A stretch of DNA of 64,000 bases from Bacteroidales bacterium (GCA_009777825.1 WRLA01000008.1:1-64000); one strand, 5' to 3'; positions 41,394-51,438 are shown, numbered from the stretch's first letter. Numbers and translations are program-made. The notes: a model not told the origin generated them from the letters alone.

Positions 41394-43571
41394 TTATTTC
41401 GTAACCATAACGCGTTTGGTAACGCTGTTATTGTATTCGTCATAAACTTTGAAGAGGTAAACGCCGGTACTGTAGGACGAGATGTCAAATTTGTTGACGG
41501 TTTTGGTATCTACTAATTGTCCGACGGTGTTATAGATTTCTACTTTGGCGAAAGTGAAGTTGTCGGCGGTGATGGTGATCATGCCGGTGGTCGGGTTCGG
41601 GTAGATGGCTACGCTGTTGGCGAGTTCGGCGATGCCGTCGCCGGGACAGTTTCCTTTGGTTTCTGCTATTACGCCGTCTGCTTCTTTACCGCTGAGGCAA
41701 ATGGTCGTAATCGTCCAGGTGTAAGTAACGTCGTGTTCGAACTCAGCTTCTTCGACGTATGGGGAGGTTTCAACTGTAACCGGTGCAACGCCTTCTCTTT
41801 CAATTTTGTATTCTTTGGCGCCGGCGGCGGCTGTCCATGTGATGGTGGCTGTTTTGCACTCTTCGATGACCGCCTTTGTGCCTGTTACATTAGGACACGG
41901 GACGTCTATCTCGCCACACATTTCGTTTGACATAGCGGAATTTCCGCCTCCTACACAATTCACCATCAATTGATAACAATATTCACCGTCTTCAAGAGGT
42001 TTGTCGGTATAGGTGTTCCCTTTGAAACCAGACTCTATTACCACTGTATTACGATAAATATCTACTGTTGGCATCTCTACTTGAACAAAGCCTTTTATAC
42101 ACCAATTGTAATTTAATGTAGGCGCCAATTCATAAAGCGTACTCCATGCATTATTGAAGAACATAACATTACCCAGCCCTTCATTACGTGGACCATTATC
42201 GGTACCTGCAGGAAATTTATTTTCGTCCGGTACGGAAGTTATATTAGTGCAATAGTATCCAATCCATAATTCTTCTGATGCGTTAATGATAATAGGCGTA
42301 GTTAAAGTAACTGTATATTCATTGCCATCAAAAGGAATATTTGCATTGTCTATATCTTGAGAATGAATTTGGGTACCGGGGTTACGTGTTGGGGTCCAGG
42401 TACCGCCTTTATATATCCTGATGGAATAAGTATGTCCGGGTTCTGTTTGTGTTGAACCATACATAGGAGCAAAAGCAACATGTGTGATTTCACCGCCATT
42501 AACAATGGCTAAATCGTCTGGAGTAAAGCGATGATAAACTCCGAAAGAGGATTGTCCTGCGCCCACTCCATTATTTCCAAAATCACCACCTTGAGTAATA
42601 ATAACATCGTCTCTCTTTGTAGGATAGGTCCAATCTACTTTCAATCCATCTGTTCCGGAATTGGTTACGGCTGTAATAGTTGCTGCAGAGCAGTCGCCGC
42701 TATCATCACAAGCATTTAAGGATTGAGTAACCGCCTCTGATTCGAAGTCATCGCAAACAACTTTTACAGACCATGTATGAGGTACAGTTATATTAAAGCC
42801 GGCATCGGTATAGGATGTTGTAGTTACAGTGGTAATCTTAATATTGTCGCGGTAAATGTTGTAGGTAAGATCTGAAGCCGGAGCAGTCCACGTCAAATTT
42901 GCTTCGCAGTCTGAAGTATAAGCAACGGTTAAGTTTGTTGCGGGGTCGCATTCGATAATTACATCGGGTGTTACTGTCAGAGTGATACCATCATTACTTC
43001 CTACTAGATGTGCTAAAAAGTGGTATGCATTCCCTTCTTCAAAAACAAAATTGTCTTGGCGTGGATCAAAAGGTCCATAAGTACTCGGAAACCACAGACG
43101 ATCGTCGCCCCATCCTAACTCTAGATTCGTAAAGCAAAAATCGTAAGTGCCGGCAGGAATGTAAACCGTAACAGATCCGTGTACAAATGTTGCATGTGAA
43201 CATTCAGCCGTGGCATTTTCCGGGATCTTGTGTGTAGCCCAATTGTAAAGCGTAGAGGGAACAGGACAAGATGCCCATGGATTTGCAGTAGCGGGAAACC
43301 CTACATCGTACTGTGTAGCCGTTGCATCTAATAATAATTGATAACCGCTGCCATCAGTCCATGGATCATTAGATTCCAGTGTAACTTTGACCAATCCGCG
43401 AGGTGTGGGTGAAGAAATACCTTTTTTAAAGGCATTCATACTTGCAAATTGACTGGAACTTTGGATTTGGGTACCCGTCGCCTTTGTTCTTGCCATTTGC
43501 GCATTTAGACTTCCAACGCACAGCATTGCTATCAACGCCATGCAAACTGATTTTGTAATAAATTTTACCAT
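41394..43571 (-). CDS. T9SS cargo protein with gingipain-adhesin-like (DUF2436) domain
   Basis: The 725-residue protein has a signal peptide (KSVCMALIAMLCVGSLNAQ), a DUF2436-like domain as in the haemagglutinin regions of Porphyromonas gingipains (residues of about 55-210: YNWATHKIPENATAECSHAT, VYIPAGTYDFCFTN, DNFVFEEGNAYHFLAHLVGS), FN3-like modules (NLTVAYTSDCEANLTWTAPA and later), and a C-terminal sorting domain (VAIYPNPTTGMITITADNFT to VTKRVMVTK). No protease domain is present. It is probably a surface adhesin. It ends at a hairpin terminator and starts under its own promoter box. Confidence 0.88.
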   Translation of the reverse strand: MVKFITKSVCMALIAMLCVGSLNAQMARTKATGTQIQSSSQFASMNAFKKGISSPTPRGLVKVTLESNDPWTDGSGYQLLLDATATQYDVGFPATANPWASCPVPSTLYNWATHKIPENATAECSHATFVHGSVTVYIPAGTYDFCFTNLELGWGDDRLWFPSTYGPFDPRQDNFVFEEGNAYHFLAHLVGSNDGITLTVTPDVIIECDPATNLTVAYTSDCEANLTWTAPASDLTYNIYRDNIKITTVTTTSYTDAGFNITVPHTWSVKVVCDDFESEAVTQSLNACDDSGDCSAATITAVTNSGTDGLKVDWTYPTKRDDVIITQGGDFGNNGVGAGQSSFGVYHRFTPDDLAIVNGGEITHVAFAPMYGSTQTEPGHTYSIRIYKGGTWTPTRNPGTQIHSQDIDNANIPFDGNEYTVTLTTPIIINASEELWIGYYCTNITSVPDENKFPAGTDNGPRNEGLGNVMFFNNAWSTLYELAPTLNYNWCIKGFVQVEMPTVDIYRNTVVIESGFKGNTYTDKPLEDGEYCYQLMVNCVGGGNSAMSNEMCGEIDVPCPNVTGTKAVIEECKTATITWTAAAGAKEYKIEREGVAPVTVETSPYVEEAEFEHDVTYTWTITTICLSGKEADGVIAETKGNCPGDGIAELANSVAIYPNPTTGMITITADNFTFAKVEIYNTVGQLVDTKTVNKFDISSYSTGVYLFKVYDEYNNSVTKRVMVTK

Positions 43572-43653
43572 AATAAAAAATAATTTAAAGTTATTAATAA
43601 TTTAAAAAAATAATATTCAATAAGTCAAAAACTGTGCCACAAAAATGACGGTG

Positions 43654-43661
43654 CAAAGATA
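43654..43661 (-). promoter_or_regulatory. Promoter box TATCTTTG (minus strand)
   Basis: CAAAGATA on the plus strand, 82 bases before the ATG of the gingipain-adhesin-like gene, leaving a long AT-rich leader. Confidence 0.6.
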
Positions 43662-43980
43662 CGAAGTTTTTTAATATGGGCAAAAAAAAAAATTTATAGC
43701 CGTAATGTCCCCAAAGAGGGCTAAAACTTATTTTTGGATAAGATGTCCTTTTCGGCGCAAGTTTCTGCGTGTGATTTTCTGCCCCAGTCTGGCTCGAACA
43801 AAGGCTACACGCCCTCAGTTCTTTTAGAGGCTTTTGTTTGCAGCGTTTGGTGCGGTGCGACAAAATTTATTACCAATTATGTTTAAGTGTAGGTTTGTGA
43901 GTGCCGTTTGGTGTGGAGCGGAACGCTGTCGAAAACAATAAAAAAGCCCAATAGCAGTTATAAAAGAAAAGATATAAATC
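43662..43980. other. Intergenic interval without a recognised gene
   Basis: The only repeated elements noticed are GGGCTAAAACTTATTT, which also occurs at 11467-11482 after the head-GIN gene, and two related stretches, GCAGCGTTTGGTGCGGTGCG and GTGCCGTTTGGTGTGGAGCG. No TAnnTTTG box was seen for the tonB gene that follows, so its promoter is unassigned. Confidence 0.4.
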
Positions 43981-44658
43981 ATGAAAGAGAAAAAAACAGC
44001 AAAAGCCGACCTCCGTTCCAAAAGAGGACTTTTCATCGAAATCGGACTGATCATCGTATTAGCGCTGGTGTATATGGTGTTTGAAGGAAAATCATATAAA
44101 ACCGGAACAGCAACCCGGACTGTGCGCCCCGACGGAATAATAGACCCTGATTGGATTCTCCTTGTCCCGCCTGATAAAATAGAATTGCCGCCGCCACCAC
44201 CACAAACCGTTCTGCTTAAACCGATTGACAATGATAAAAATGTCGAAAAAGATCCCGAAATAGACGTCGGCATCACCTCCGACACCCCGATACCGGACTT
44301 GCCACCATTAGTCCTCCCGCCGGAAGTACCGCCGGAAGACGAACCCTTTCTTATTGTTGAGCAAAACCCCGAATACACCGGCGGCGATGCAGCACGATTG
44401 AATTTCTTGCGCAACAACATCAAATACCCGCAAGTGGCGCGAGAAATCGGGATACAGGGGACGGTTTACGTAAGTTTTGTTGTGGAAAAAGACGGAAGCA
44501 TCACACAGGTAACGATTTTAAGAGGCATCGGCGGCGGCTGCGACGAAGAAGCCATCCGTGTTACCAAACTGATGCCCAAATGGAAACCCGGCAAACAAAG
44601 AGGAAAAGAGGTGCGCGTGTCATATAACATGCCCATAAAATTTACGTTACACGAGTGA
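43981..44658 (+). CDS. TonB family energy transducer
   Basis: The 225-residue protein has a short cytoplasmic start, one membrane helix (LFIEIGLIIVLALVYMVF), a proline-rich periplasmic spacer (LPPPPPQTV and PDLPPLVLPPEVPPEDEP), and a C-terminal TonB domain (about 150-225: IKYPQVAREIGIQGTVYVSF, VVEKDGSITQVTILRGIGGG). It passes proton-motive energy to TonB-dependent receptors such as those at 12367 and 61420. porZ follows 34 bases downstream on the same strand. Confidence 0.9.
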   Translation: MKEKKTAKADLRSKRGLFIEIGLIIVLALVYMVFEGKSYKTGTATRTVRPDGIIDPDWILLVPPDKIELPPPPPQTVLLKPIDNDKNVEKDPEIDVGITSDTPIPDLPPLVLPPEVPPEDEPFLIVEQNPEYTGGDAARLNFLRNNIKYPQVAREIGIQGTVYVSFVVEKDGSITQVTILRGIGGGCDEEAIRVTKLMPKWKPGKQRGKEVRVSYNMPIKFTLHE

Positions 44659-44692
44659 AAGATGAAAATTATAAATAAAATATTATATATAA

Positions 44693-47035
44693 ATGAAAAC
44701 ACGAATACTTTTTATCACGCTGATTTTCAGTTTTTTGACAGCAAAAACACAAGACATCCCCATCGGACAATGGCGGGTTCACGTCCCGTATAACAGAGCG
44801 ATTGGCGTCAAAGTCGTGGGCGATGACGTCTATTGTTTGACCACAAGAGGACTTTTCGTCTATGACCGCAAAAGCGGATATGTTGAGACCATTTCCAAGT
44901 TAGACGGATTGTCGGGCAACGTTTTCAGCGCATTGGGTTACAACGAATCGCAAAAATGTATCATCATCGGACACGAAGACGGGAGTATTGATTTGATTAA
45001 AAACAATGAAATCGTCAATGTAGCCGATATTAAAAACTCCGATGTCAGCGTCAAAAAAATCAACCGGATTGTCTGTTACGGCAAATATGCTTACCTGTGC
45101 GGCGAGTTTGGCGTTGTGGTGTATGACCTTGAAAACGAAGGAGTAAAAGACACTTACCGCATGCGGATGGATGGAACAGAAGTCGCTGTGTGGGATTTCA
45201 CCGCCGACGATAAAAACTTTTACGCCGCTACCAACCAGGGAATCTTTTACGCTGCGCAAAACGAACCGCTGATTAGCCATTATAACGCATGGACTCAAAT
45301 GGAAACACCCGAATACGGAAGATGTGTAGCCATTAACTATTGGAAAGGAAAATTGGTCTATTACTTTGAAGAAACATTTAATGTCTATACACAGACGCCT
45401 TTGAAAAATGATTATGCCTTGCTGAGAGGCTATGTCTATGCGGTCGCCTCGCCGTATAAACCGGACATTTCCATCTCAAACGACCAATTGCTGATATCTG
45501 CCCAGCTAACCGTGTATGTTTATCCCGAATCCTACCAATCGTCCAAAATTATCCGAGATGTACATGTTGGCGACACCATTCATAGAGTCCATCCGATGCA
45601 GGCGTTTTATGCCGGTAACAATCAATATTTTGTGGCAGACTACGGCTTGGGATTACTTTTTATTAACGACATGGAAACCATTGCCGGAGAATCCATACAG
45701 CCCAACGGACCCTATTCCTACCGCTCTTTCAACATGACAACCGACGGAACCAAAGTTTGGGTAGCATCGGGAGGACATGACGAATATATGGCACCGGCGT
45801 CGTGGACATGGAAAGAGGATAATGGTTTATATTGTTTCGACGGCTATTCATGGACATCGTTCAATCACACAAATAAAAATCTTCCGGACAACATTAAAGA
45901 CGTTGCAAACATCACCGTCCATCCGCAAAATAAAGACCTGCTTTATATCGGAACATGGGGAACCGGAATGGCAGAGATGACTAACGGCGTGGTTACCAAG
46001 GTATATAACTCGACCAACAGCCCTTTGCAAAAACGTTTTGAAGCACCCGGACAAGGCGAATTTGTTGCAGGAATCGCTTTCGACAGCAAAGGATTGATGT
46101 GGGTCGCCAACTCCAATGCGAGAAATTTGCTCTTAACTCTCGATAAATCAGGAACTTGGGAGTCACACTACCTCGGCAACAATTGCACCAACCGAGAAGT
46201 TTATAACTTGGTGATTGATAGTTACGACAACAAATGGCTGGTTGACAGACAACGACTTTTGATCGTATATAACGAAAAAAACGGCGGCAAGGTTCGTCTA
46301 ATCGGTCCGGTAGAAGGCTTGGACGCACGTCCGCGCTCCATCGCGGAAGATAAAAACGGAAATATGTGGGTTGGCACCGATGCCGGCATTTTCATTATTC
46401 GCAACCTCTATAACATTTTGGAGTCAAACAACGGAAATTTCTATCCCCTCAACATTGACCGCCCGAAACTGACACTCGGAGGTTTTGTAGACTATCTACT
46501 TAATAATGAAAGAATTACACAAATTATAGTAAACGGATCCAACGAAAAATGGTGTTTTTCGGACAAACAAGGCGTTTACAAGATCTCAGCAGACGGAATG
46601 GAAGAGATATTTCACTTTACCGCGGATAAGTTGTCCACCGGCGAAAAAAGTCCGATTTTTTCGGATAACATGCTGAACGCCTGCATCACCGACAACGGCG
46701 AGGTGTTCATGGCAACCGAACATGGCATCGTCTCCTATCGCGACGAAGCCACAAAAGGAACTTCGACCAACGGCGACGTTTACGCCTTCCCAAATCCGGT
46801 AAAACCTGACTATCAAGGACCTATCGCCATTAGCGGCGTGGTTGATATGGCTGACATAAAAATCACCGACGTGGCAGGAAACCTCGTCTATGCAACGCAG
46901 GCAAAAGGCGGACAAGCCATCTGGTATGCCAAAGACTTCAACGGAAAACGTGTTAAAACAGGCGTTTACGTCGTTTTCATCACCGACGAAGACGGCATCG
47001 AAACCACCATCACCAAAATCATGGTCTTAAACTAA
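44693..47035 (+). CDS. porZ: Type IX secretion system component PorZ
   Basis: The 780-residue protein has a signal peptide and begins with the PorZ N-terminal propeller (IPIGQWRVHVPYNRAIGVKV, then DGLSGNVFSALGYNES), a second propeller with repeated W-V-G/A-T/S motifs (NKDLLYIGTWGTGMAEMTNG, NMWVGTDAGIFII), and a C-terminal Ig-like domain resembling a sorting domain (YAFPNPVKPDYQGPIAISGV). PorZ is part of the outer-surface sortase complex that anchors T9SS cargo to A-LPS. It matches the presence of several cargo genes in the window. Confidence 0.9.
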   Translation: MKTRILFITLIFSFLTAKTQDIPIGQWRVHVPYNRAIGVKVVGDDVYCLTTRGLFVYDRKSGYVETISKLDGLSGNVFSALGYNESQKCIIIGHEDGSIDLIKNNEIVNVADIKNSDVSVKKINRIVCYGKYAYLCGEFGVVVYDLENEGVKDTYRMRMDGTEVAVWDFTADDKNFYAATNQGIFYAAQNEPLISHYNAWTQMETPEYGRCVAINYWKGKLVYYFEETFNVYTQTPLKNDYALLRGYVYAVASPYKPDISISNDQLLISAQLTVYVYPESYQSSKIIRDVHVGDTIHRVHPMQAFYAGNNQYFVADYGLGLLFINDMETIAGESIQPNGPYSYRSFNMTTDGTKVWVASGGHDEYMAPASWTWKEDNGLYCFDGYSWTSFNHTNKNLPDNIKDVANITVHPQNKDLLYIGTWGTGMAEMTNGVVTKVYNSTNSPLQKRFEAPGQGEFVAGIAFDSKGLMWVANSNARNLLLTLDKSGTWESHYLGNNCTNREVYNLVIDSYDNKWLVDRQRLLIVYNEKNGGKVRLIGPVEGLDARPRSIAEDKNGNMWVGTDAGIFIIRNLYNILESNNGNFYPLNIDRPKLTLGGFVDYLLNNERITQIIVNGSNEKWCFSDKQGVYKISADGMEEIFHFTADKLSTGEKSPIFSDNMLNACITDNGEVFMATEHGIVSYRDEATKGTSTNGDVYAFPNPVKPDYQGPIAISGVVDMADIKITDVAGNLVYATQAKGGQAIWYAKDFNGKRVKTGVYVVFITDEDGIETTITKIMVLN

Positions 47036-47061
47036 AAACCACTTTCTTCAACGCCCACCAC

Positions 47062-47649
47062 ATGCTCATCTTTGACAACGTTATTATTCCCGATAATCTT
47101 TTTGAAGAGACGTTTTGTTGCAACTTGACGCTCTGCAAAGGCGCCTGCTGCATCGAAGGCGACGCCGGAGCGCCCCTCAACGAAACTGAAATAGCCGTGC
47201 TGGAAGACCTGATTGACGCCGTCAAACCCTACATGACGTCCAAAGGCAAAGTCGTTGTCGAAAAAAACGGCGTCTTCGACTTCGACATAGAAGGCTGTTT
47301 CGCCACTCCGTTAATAGATGAGGGAGAGTGCGCTTTCGTGTGTATGGAAGACGGAACCGCCCGGTGCGCCATCGAAAAAGCCTACGAAACAGGCACGTTG
47401 AAAGGTCTCTCCGACGACGACAATTTTAACAAACCCATCTCCTGCTATCTCTACCCAATCCGCTTAGTATCAAAAGATAACGGATTTGTCGAACTGAGAT
47501 ACCACAAATGGGACGTCTGCTACCATGCCCGAAAAAAGGGAAAAGAGTTAAAAATGTCCGTTTTTGAGTTTCTGAAACAACCGCTTGTAAGGAGGTTCGG
47601 AAAACAATGGTACGAACGGGTGATGGAATTGAAATACAACATCGGATAG
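47062..47649 (+). CDS. DUF3109 cysteine-rich protein
   Basis: The 195-residue cytoplasmic protein has conserved cysteines (CCNLTLCKGACC, then CFATPLIDEGECAFVC, CAIEKAYE and CYLYPIR) as in DUF3109, a group related to YkgJ-type CxxxCxxC proteins that may bind iron or zinc. The function is unknown. It lies 26 bases after porZ and is probably read with it. Its end converges on the S9 peptidase gene with a 4-base gap. Confidence 0.85.
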   Translation: MLIFDNVIIPDNLFEETFCCNLTLCKGACCIEGDAGAPLNETEIAVLEDLIDAVKPYMTSKGKVVVEKNGVFDFDIEGCFATPLIDEGECAFVCMEDGTARCAIEKAYETGTLKGLSDDDNFNKPISCYLYPIRLVSKDNGFVELRYHKWDVCYHARKKGKELKMSVFEFLKQPLVRRFGKQWYERVMELKYNIG

Positions 47650-47653
47650 AATA

Positions 47654-49768
47654 TCACTTCTCAAATTTCATTCCCAAATTATACATAATGAACGCCCAGC
47701 GGTCGGTTACCTCTTCGATGAGTTTGGCGGTCGGTTTGCCGGCGCCGTGTCCTGCGTTCGACTCGATGCGGACTAAGACGGGATTTTTTCCGGCGTCTTT
47801 TGCCTGCAACTCGGAAATAAATTTGAACGAGTGTGCGGGGACGACGCGGTCGTCGTGGTCGGCTGTCGTTACCAAAGTCGCAGGATAGGCAATGCCCGCT
47901 TTCACGTTATGCAAAGGCGAATAGCCCAACAGGTACTCAAACATTTCCTGCGAATCCTCGCTGGTGCCGTAGTCCACCGCCCAGGCGCGTCCGATGGTGA
48001 AATTCTGATAGCGCAACATGTCCAACACGCCGACTTGCGGAATGGCAACTTTAAAGAGTTCGGGACGTTGCGTCATGCAGGCGCCAACCAACAATCCGCC
48101 GTTCGACCCGCCCATGATTGCCAACTTATCGGAATTGGTATATTTATTTGCGATAAGCCACTCCGCCGCCGCGATGAAGTCGTCGAACACATTTTGTTTT
48201 TTCATCTTGGTGCCGGCTTCGTGCCACTCTTTGCCGTACTCGCCACCGCCGCGCAGGTTGACAACGACATAGATACCGCCATTGTCAATAAACGGAATAT
48301 TGGTAACGCTGAATCCCGGCGTCAAAGGGATGTTAAAACCACCGTAACCGTACAGCAACAGCGGATTTTTACCATTGAGTTGCATTCCTTTTTTATAAGT
48401 GATGAACATGGGAACTTGCGTGCCGTCCTTGCCGGCAAAGAAAATCTGTTCGGTGGTATAGTTTTCGGGGTCGAAACTGAAGTCGAGTTTGCGATAGAGT
48501 TCCGAGACGTTGGTCTCTACATTATATTTAAAGATGGTCGTCGGATAGGTGTAGGACGAGAAAGCGTAAAACGCTTCGGGGCTGTCGTTTCGTCCCGAAA
48601 AACCGCCTACCGTGCCTACGGTCGGGAACTCAACTTCGTGTAACAGCGTCCCGTCGGCATTGAACACCGAAGCCACGCTGTGCGCATCGCGCAGATAAGT
48701 CGCCACGATCTTCCCGCCGATAAGAGTAACGCCCTCTAACACAAATTCCGTTTCGGAAATCACTTCCATCCAATTTGTTTCGGATGGCTGTTTGGGGTCA
48801 ATGCTCAACAGACGGTATTTCGGCGCTTGATAGTTGGTCATCATCAAAATTTTCCCGTCAACCACATCAATCACGCTAAAGTCGCTATCGAAATTTTCAG
48901 AGATGGGGACAAAGGACGCTTTCGGATTGTTGGCTTCTTTCACGTAGAGTTTATTGCCGGAAGTGCTTTCCGAGACCGACAGAAACTGATAGGTTTCGTC
49001 TTCGGAAACGCCCATCCCGAAGTTCCAGTTGGGCTGTGTTTTGTCTTCATACACTAAGACGTCGTCGGTTTGCGCCGTTTCGAGTTTATGGAAATAGACT
49101 TTGTGGAACTGGTTTTTCCCTGAGAGCGCCGTGCCGGCTTGCGGTTTGTCGTAGGCGCTGTAGAAAAATCCTTCGCCCAGCCACGAAACGCCCGAAAACT
49201 TCACCCATTCGATGTGATCCGGCAGTTGCTCTTTGGTGGCGACGTCCATCACAAAAATTTCGTTCCAGTCCGAGCCGGCTCTGGCGATTTGGTAAGCCAA
49301 GTATTTCCCGTCGTTGGAGAGCGCCGTGCCTGCCAGCGCTACCGTGCCGTCTTCCGAAAGCGTGTTAGGGTCTAACAGCACCTCCGGCTCGCCATCCAAT
49401 CCAATCTGCGTATATAACACATATTGATTTTGCAGACCGTCGTTTTTCATAAAAAAGTAACGGTCGCCCTTACGGCTCGGCGTTCCGAACTTCGGGAAGT
49501 CCCACATCTCGGTTAGGTGCTTGTTCAAAGCCGCGCGAAACGGTATCGCCTCCAAATATTTGTTGGTAACGGCGTTTTGGGCGTCCACCCATTCTTTGAC
49601 GTCGGCGGCGTTGTCGTCTTCCAACCAGCGATACGGGTCGGCAACCGACTGTCCGAAATAGACGTCTATCACATCCTGTTGTTTTGTTTCGGGATATACC
49701 CATTTTTTCTCATTACATCCGCTCATAATCAATCCTGATAAGGCTAAAAGCATTAAATATTTCTTCAT
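47654..49768 (-). CDS. Prolyl oligopeptidase family serine peptidase (lipoprotein)
   Basis: The 704-residue S9A peptidase has a lipoprotein signal (MKKYLMLLALSGLIMSGC), a seven-bladed propeller (about 70-420) and an alpha/beta-hydrolase domain with nucleophile Ser in MGGSNGGLLVGA (about 553), Asp in TTADHDDRVVP (about 637) and His in NAGHGAGKP (about 678). It trims proline-containing peptides, probably from the periplasm or outer-membrane side. A promoter box lies upstream at 49793-49800. Confidence 0.93.
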   Translation of the reverse strand: MKKYLMLLALSGLIMSGCNEKKWVYPETKQQDVIDVYFGQSVADPYRWLEDDNAADVKEWVDAQNAVTNKYLEAIPFRAALNKHLTEMWDFPKFGTPSRKGDRYFFMKNDGLQNQYVLYTQIGLDGEPEVLLDPNTLSEDGTVALAGTALSNDGKYLAYQIARAGSDWNEIFVMDVATKEQLPDHIEWVKFSGVSWLGEGFFYSAYDKPQAGTALSGKNQFHKVYFHKLETAQTDDVLVYEDKTQPNWNFGMGVSEDETYQFLSVSESTSGNKLYVKEANNPKASFVPISENFDSDFSVIDVVDGKILMMTNYQAPKYRLLSIDPKQPSETNWMEVISETEFVLEGVTLIGGKIVATYLRDAHSVASVFNADGTLLHEVEFPTVGTVGGFSGRNDSPEAFYAFSSYTYPTTIFKYNVETNVSELYRKLDFSFDPENYTTEQIFFAGKDGTQVPMFITYKKGMQLNGKNPLLLYGYGGFNIPLTPGFSVTNIPFIDNGGIYVVVNLRGGGEYGKEWHEAGTKMKKQNVFDDFIAAAEWLIANKYTNSDKLAIMGGSNGGLLVGACMTQRPELFKVAIPQVGVLDMLRYQNFTIGRAWAVDYGTSEDSQEMFEYLLGYSPLHNVKAGIAYPATLVTTADHDDRVVPAHSFKFISELQAKDAGKNPVLVRIESNAGHGAGKPTAKLIEEVTDRWAFIMYNLGMKFEK

Positions 49769-49792
49769 TGCATTAATATTTTAAAAATTGTG

Positions 49793-49800
49793 CAAAGATA
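49793..49800 (-). promoter_or_regulatory. Promoter box TATCTTTG (minus strand)
   Basis: CAAAGATA on the plus strand, 24 bases before the S9 peptidase ATG. Confidence 0.7.
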
Positions 49801-49824
49801 CGGATTTTTGTCTGAACTGTGTTG

Positions 49825-49952
49825 AAAAAAAAACTCAGCACAGAGGCGCAGACCCCTTTGGTTCCCCCCGAAAGGGGAAGAGAACAGAGTTACACAGAGA
49901 AAGTCTTGTGTCTAAAAGTCTCAAATCTCAAATTTCACAATCTCAAATCTCC
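49825..49952. repeat. Dispersed repeat cluster
   Basis: It contains AAACTCAGCACAGAGGCGCAG, TTCCCCCCGAAAGGGG (stem-loop), AACAGAGTTACACAGAGAAAG, and TCTCAAATCTCAAATTTCAC modules. The order resembles the stretch at 58245-58322 that is read inside the HlyD gene. Confidence 0.75.
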
Positions 49953-50309
49953 CTACTCACCATTCCCCTCCGCCGGTTTATCAGCAGGAGCCACATGGCG
50001 GGTAACCAAAAAACTCACGATGACGCTTAACCCACTGAAAATCATCAGACAGGCGATATACACGCCGTTATATCTGCCGGGCAGCAACTGTCCGATGATG
50101 GTGCCGGCTAACATGCCCAACCCAACGCCAAGGATGATAATTCCCCATTTCATGTAATTGGTTGAGGACAACGTTTTATTTTTTGAATCAGCAAGATTAG
50201 GATCTTTCCCCTGCTGTAATAACAACATGCGCTCTCGTTTTCTGGTATCCAACCATATTACAATAACGACAAACGCAAAAATAATACCAACTATAAGTAC
50301 AGCTTCCAT
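49953..50309 (-). CDS. Small membrane protein (DUF6249-like)
   Basis: The 118-residue protein has three hydrophobic segments: VLIVGIIFAFVVIVIWL near the start, MKWGIIILGVGLGMLAGTII, and VYIACLMIFSGLSVIVSFLV. The linker KRERMLLLQQGKDPN after helix one is typical of DUF6249 proteins found next to ECF sigma-factor genes. It is divergent from the sigma gene here, 121 bases away. Function unknown. Confidence 0.75.
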   Translation of the reverse strand: MEAVLIVGIIFAFVVIVIWLDTRKRERMLLLQQGKDPNLADSKNKTLSSTNYMKWGIIILGVGLGMLAGTIIGQLLPGRYNGVYIACLMIFSGLSVIVSFLVTRHVAPADKPAEGNGE

Positions 50310-50364
50310 AAATTTTATTTTTTGATAAGACGCACCATATTTTATTTGGTTACACTTTTTTAAC

Positions 50365-50372
50365 TACCTTTG
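50365..50372 (+). promoter_or_regulatory. Promoter box TACCTTTG
   Basis: TACCTTTG, with TTTG at 50345-50348 as a possible -33 element, precedes the ECF sigma gene. Confidence 0.65.
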
Positions 50373-50430
50373 TAACCGTTTATTTGACATGCCGTCTAAA
50401 ACAAAAAGACGGCAAGAAAAGAGACTGTTT

Positions 50431-51000
50431 ATGATGGAATATATCTCCGACGAAGTTTATATTCAACGTGTGTTGAGTGGAGACGGCAGAGCTTTCTCTT
50501 GCTTGGTTGACCGGCATAAGGCGATGGTGTTTACCATCACCCTGCGCATTACGGGGCAGCGGGAAGACGCAGAAGAAGTGGCACAAGATGTTTTTTTAAA
50601 GATGTATCAGGCATTACATACGTTCAAGGGGAGTTCCAAATTTTCGACGTGGCTTTACAGCATCGCTTACAACATGGCGATCAGTCATGTCCGGAAATCG
50701 CGTCCCGACTATACGCCCCTGTCGGAGGTGGAGTTTAAAATGGCTGACGAACACGACGAAATGACGATTTTTGCCGATGAAAGCGATGACAACCAACGAC
50801 GTCTCGCCCTGTCGCGTGCGTTAGACGGTTTGAAACAGGAAGAGTTGCTCCTTATTAATATGTACTACACGCAACAGATGAGCATCGAGCAAATCAGCGA
50901 AATCACAAAGTTGTCGTCGAGCAATGTGAAGGTGAAATTGTTTAGAATCCGGCAAAAATTGTCGAACGAAATAGTAAGTAAAAAAGGTGTTATTCATTAA
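50431..51000 (+). CDS. ECF-type RNA polymerase sigma factor
   Basis: From ATG 50431 the protein has 189 residues, normal for ECF factors; ATG 50389 would add 14 basic residues and cannot be excluded. Region 2 (RHKAMVFTITLRITGQREDA, FKGSSKFSTWLYSIAYNMAI) and region 4 (LYTQQMSIEQ-like helix: YYTQQMSIEQISEITKLSSS, NVKVKLFRIRQKL) are complete. The gene 12 bases downstream encodes a membrane protein placed like an anti-sigma factor. Confidence 0.92.
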   Translation: MMEYISDEVYIQRVLSGDGRAFSCLVDRHKAMVFTITLRITGQREDAEEVAQDVFLKMYQALHTFKGSSKFSTWLYSIAYNMAISHVRKSRPDYTPLSEVEFKMADEHDEMTIFADESDDNQRRLALSRALDGLKQEELLLINMYYTQQMSIEQISEITKLSSSNVKVKLFRIRQKLSNEIVSKKGVIH

Positions 51001-51012
51001 AAATAGAGAGAT

Positions 51013-51438
51013 ATGAGCACGTATTACAAAGATTATCAACGAGATCCATTAGAAGAGATGTTAAAGCAGTTACCGTTGGAGCAGCCTCCGCGCCATTTTA
51101 CGGAAAAAGTGATGAGGCAAGTCCAAAGTATTGAGGTGGCAAACAAGGTTTATTTTTATCAGAAACCGTTGTTTATCAGCATGATAAGCATTGGTTTTGC
51201 GGCTTGTTTTTTGTTGTTTTACCATGCCGACTTTTCGCTTTCCGTGCTTTTGAAACAGTTGGGGCATTACTACATTTTGGCGTCCGATTACCTCTCTTCT
51301 TTGCATTTTGCCCCGCGACAAATCACATTTTCGCCCGTAATTGTCGCTCCTTTGCTCCTCATTGGCTGCATTTTTATAGCCGATAGAGCGTTGGAAACGT
51401 ATAAAAGAAGTAAACAACCTCAAGTTTTTTGCATTTAG
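51013..51438 (+). CDS. Membrane protein, putative anti-sigma partner
   Basis: The 141-residue protein has a cytoplasmic N-terminal part (LEEMLKQLPLEQPPRHFTEK, VMRQVQSIEV) followed by two membrane helices (ISMISIGFAACFLLFYHA and VIVAPLLLIGCIFIADRAL). I do not recognise a zinc anti-sigma motif, but size, topology and the 12-base gap from the ECF gene fit a regulatory partner. Confidence 0.65.
   Translation: MSTYYKDYQRDPLEEMLKQLPLEQPPRHFTEKVMRQVQSIEVANKVYFYQKPLFISMISIGFAACFLLFYHADFSLSVLLKQLGHYYILASDYLSSLHFAPRQITFSPVIVAPLLLIGCIFIADRALETYKRSKQPQVFCI

Noticed and set aside
43594-43863. Minus-strand frame of 89 codons upstream of the gingipain-adhesin-like gene
   Set aside because: It spans that gene's promoter box and leader and shows no recognised domain.
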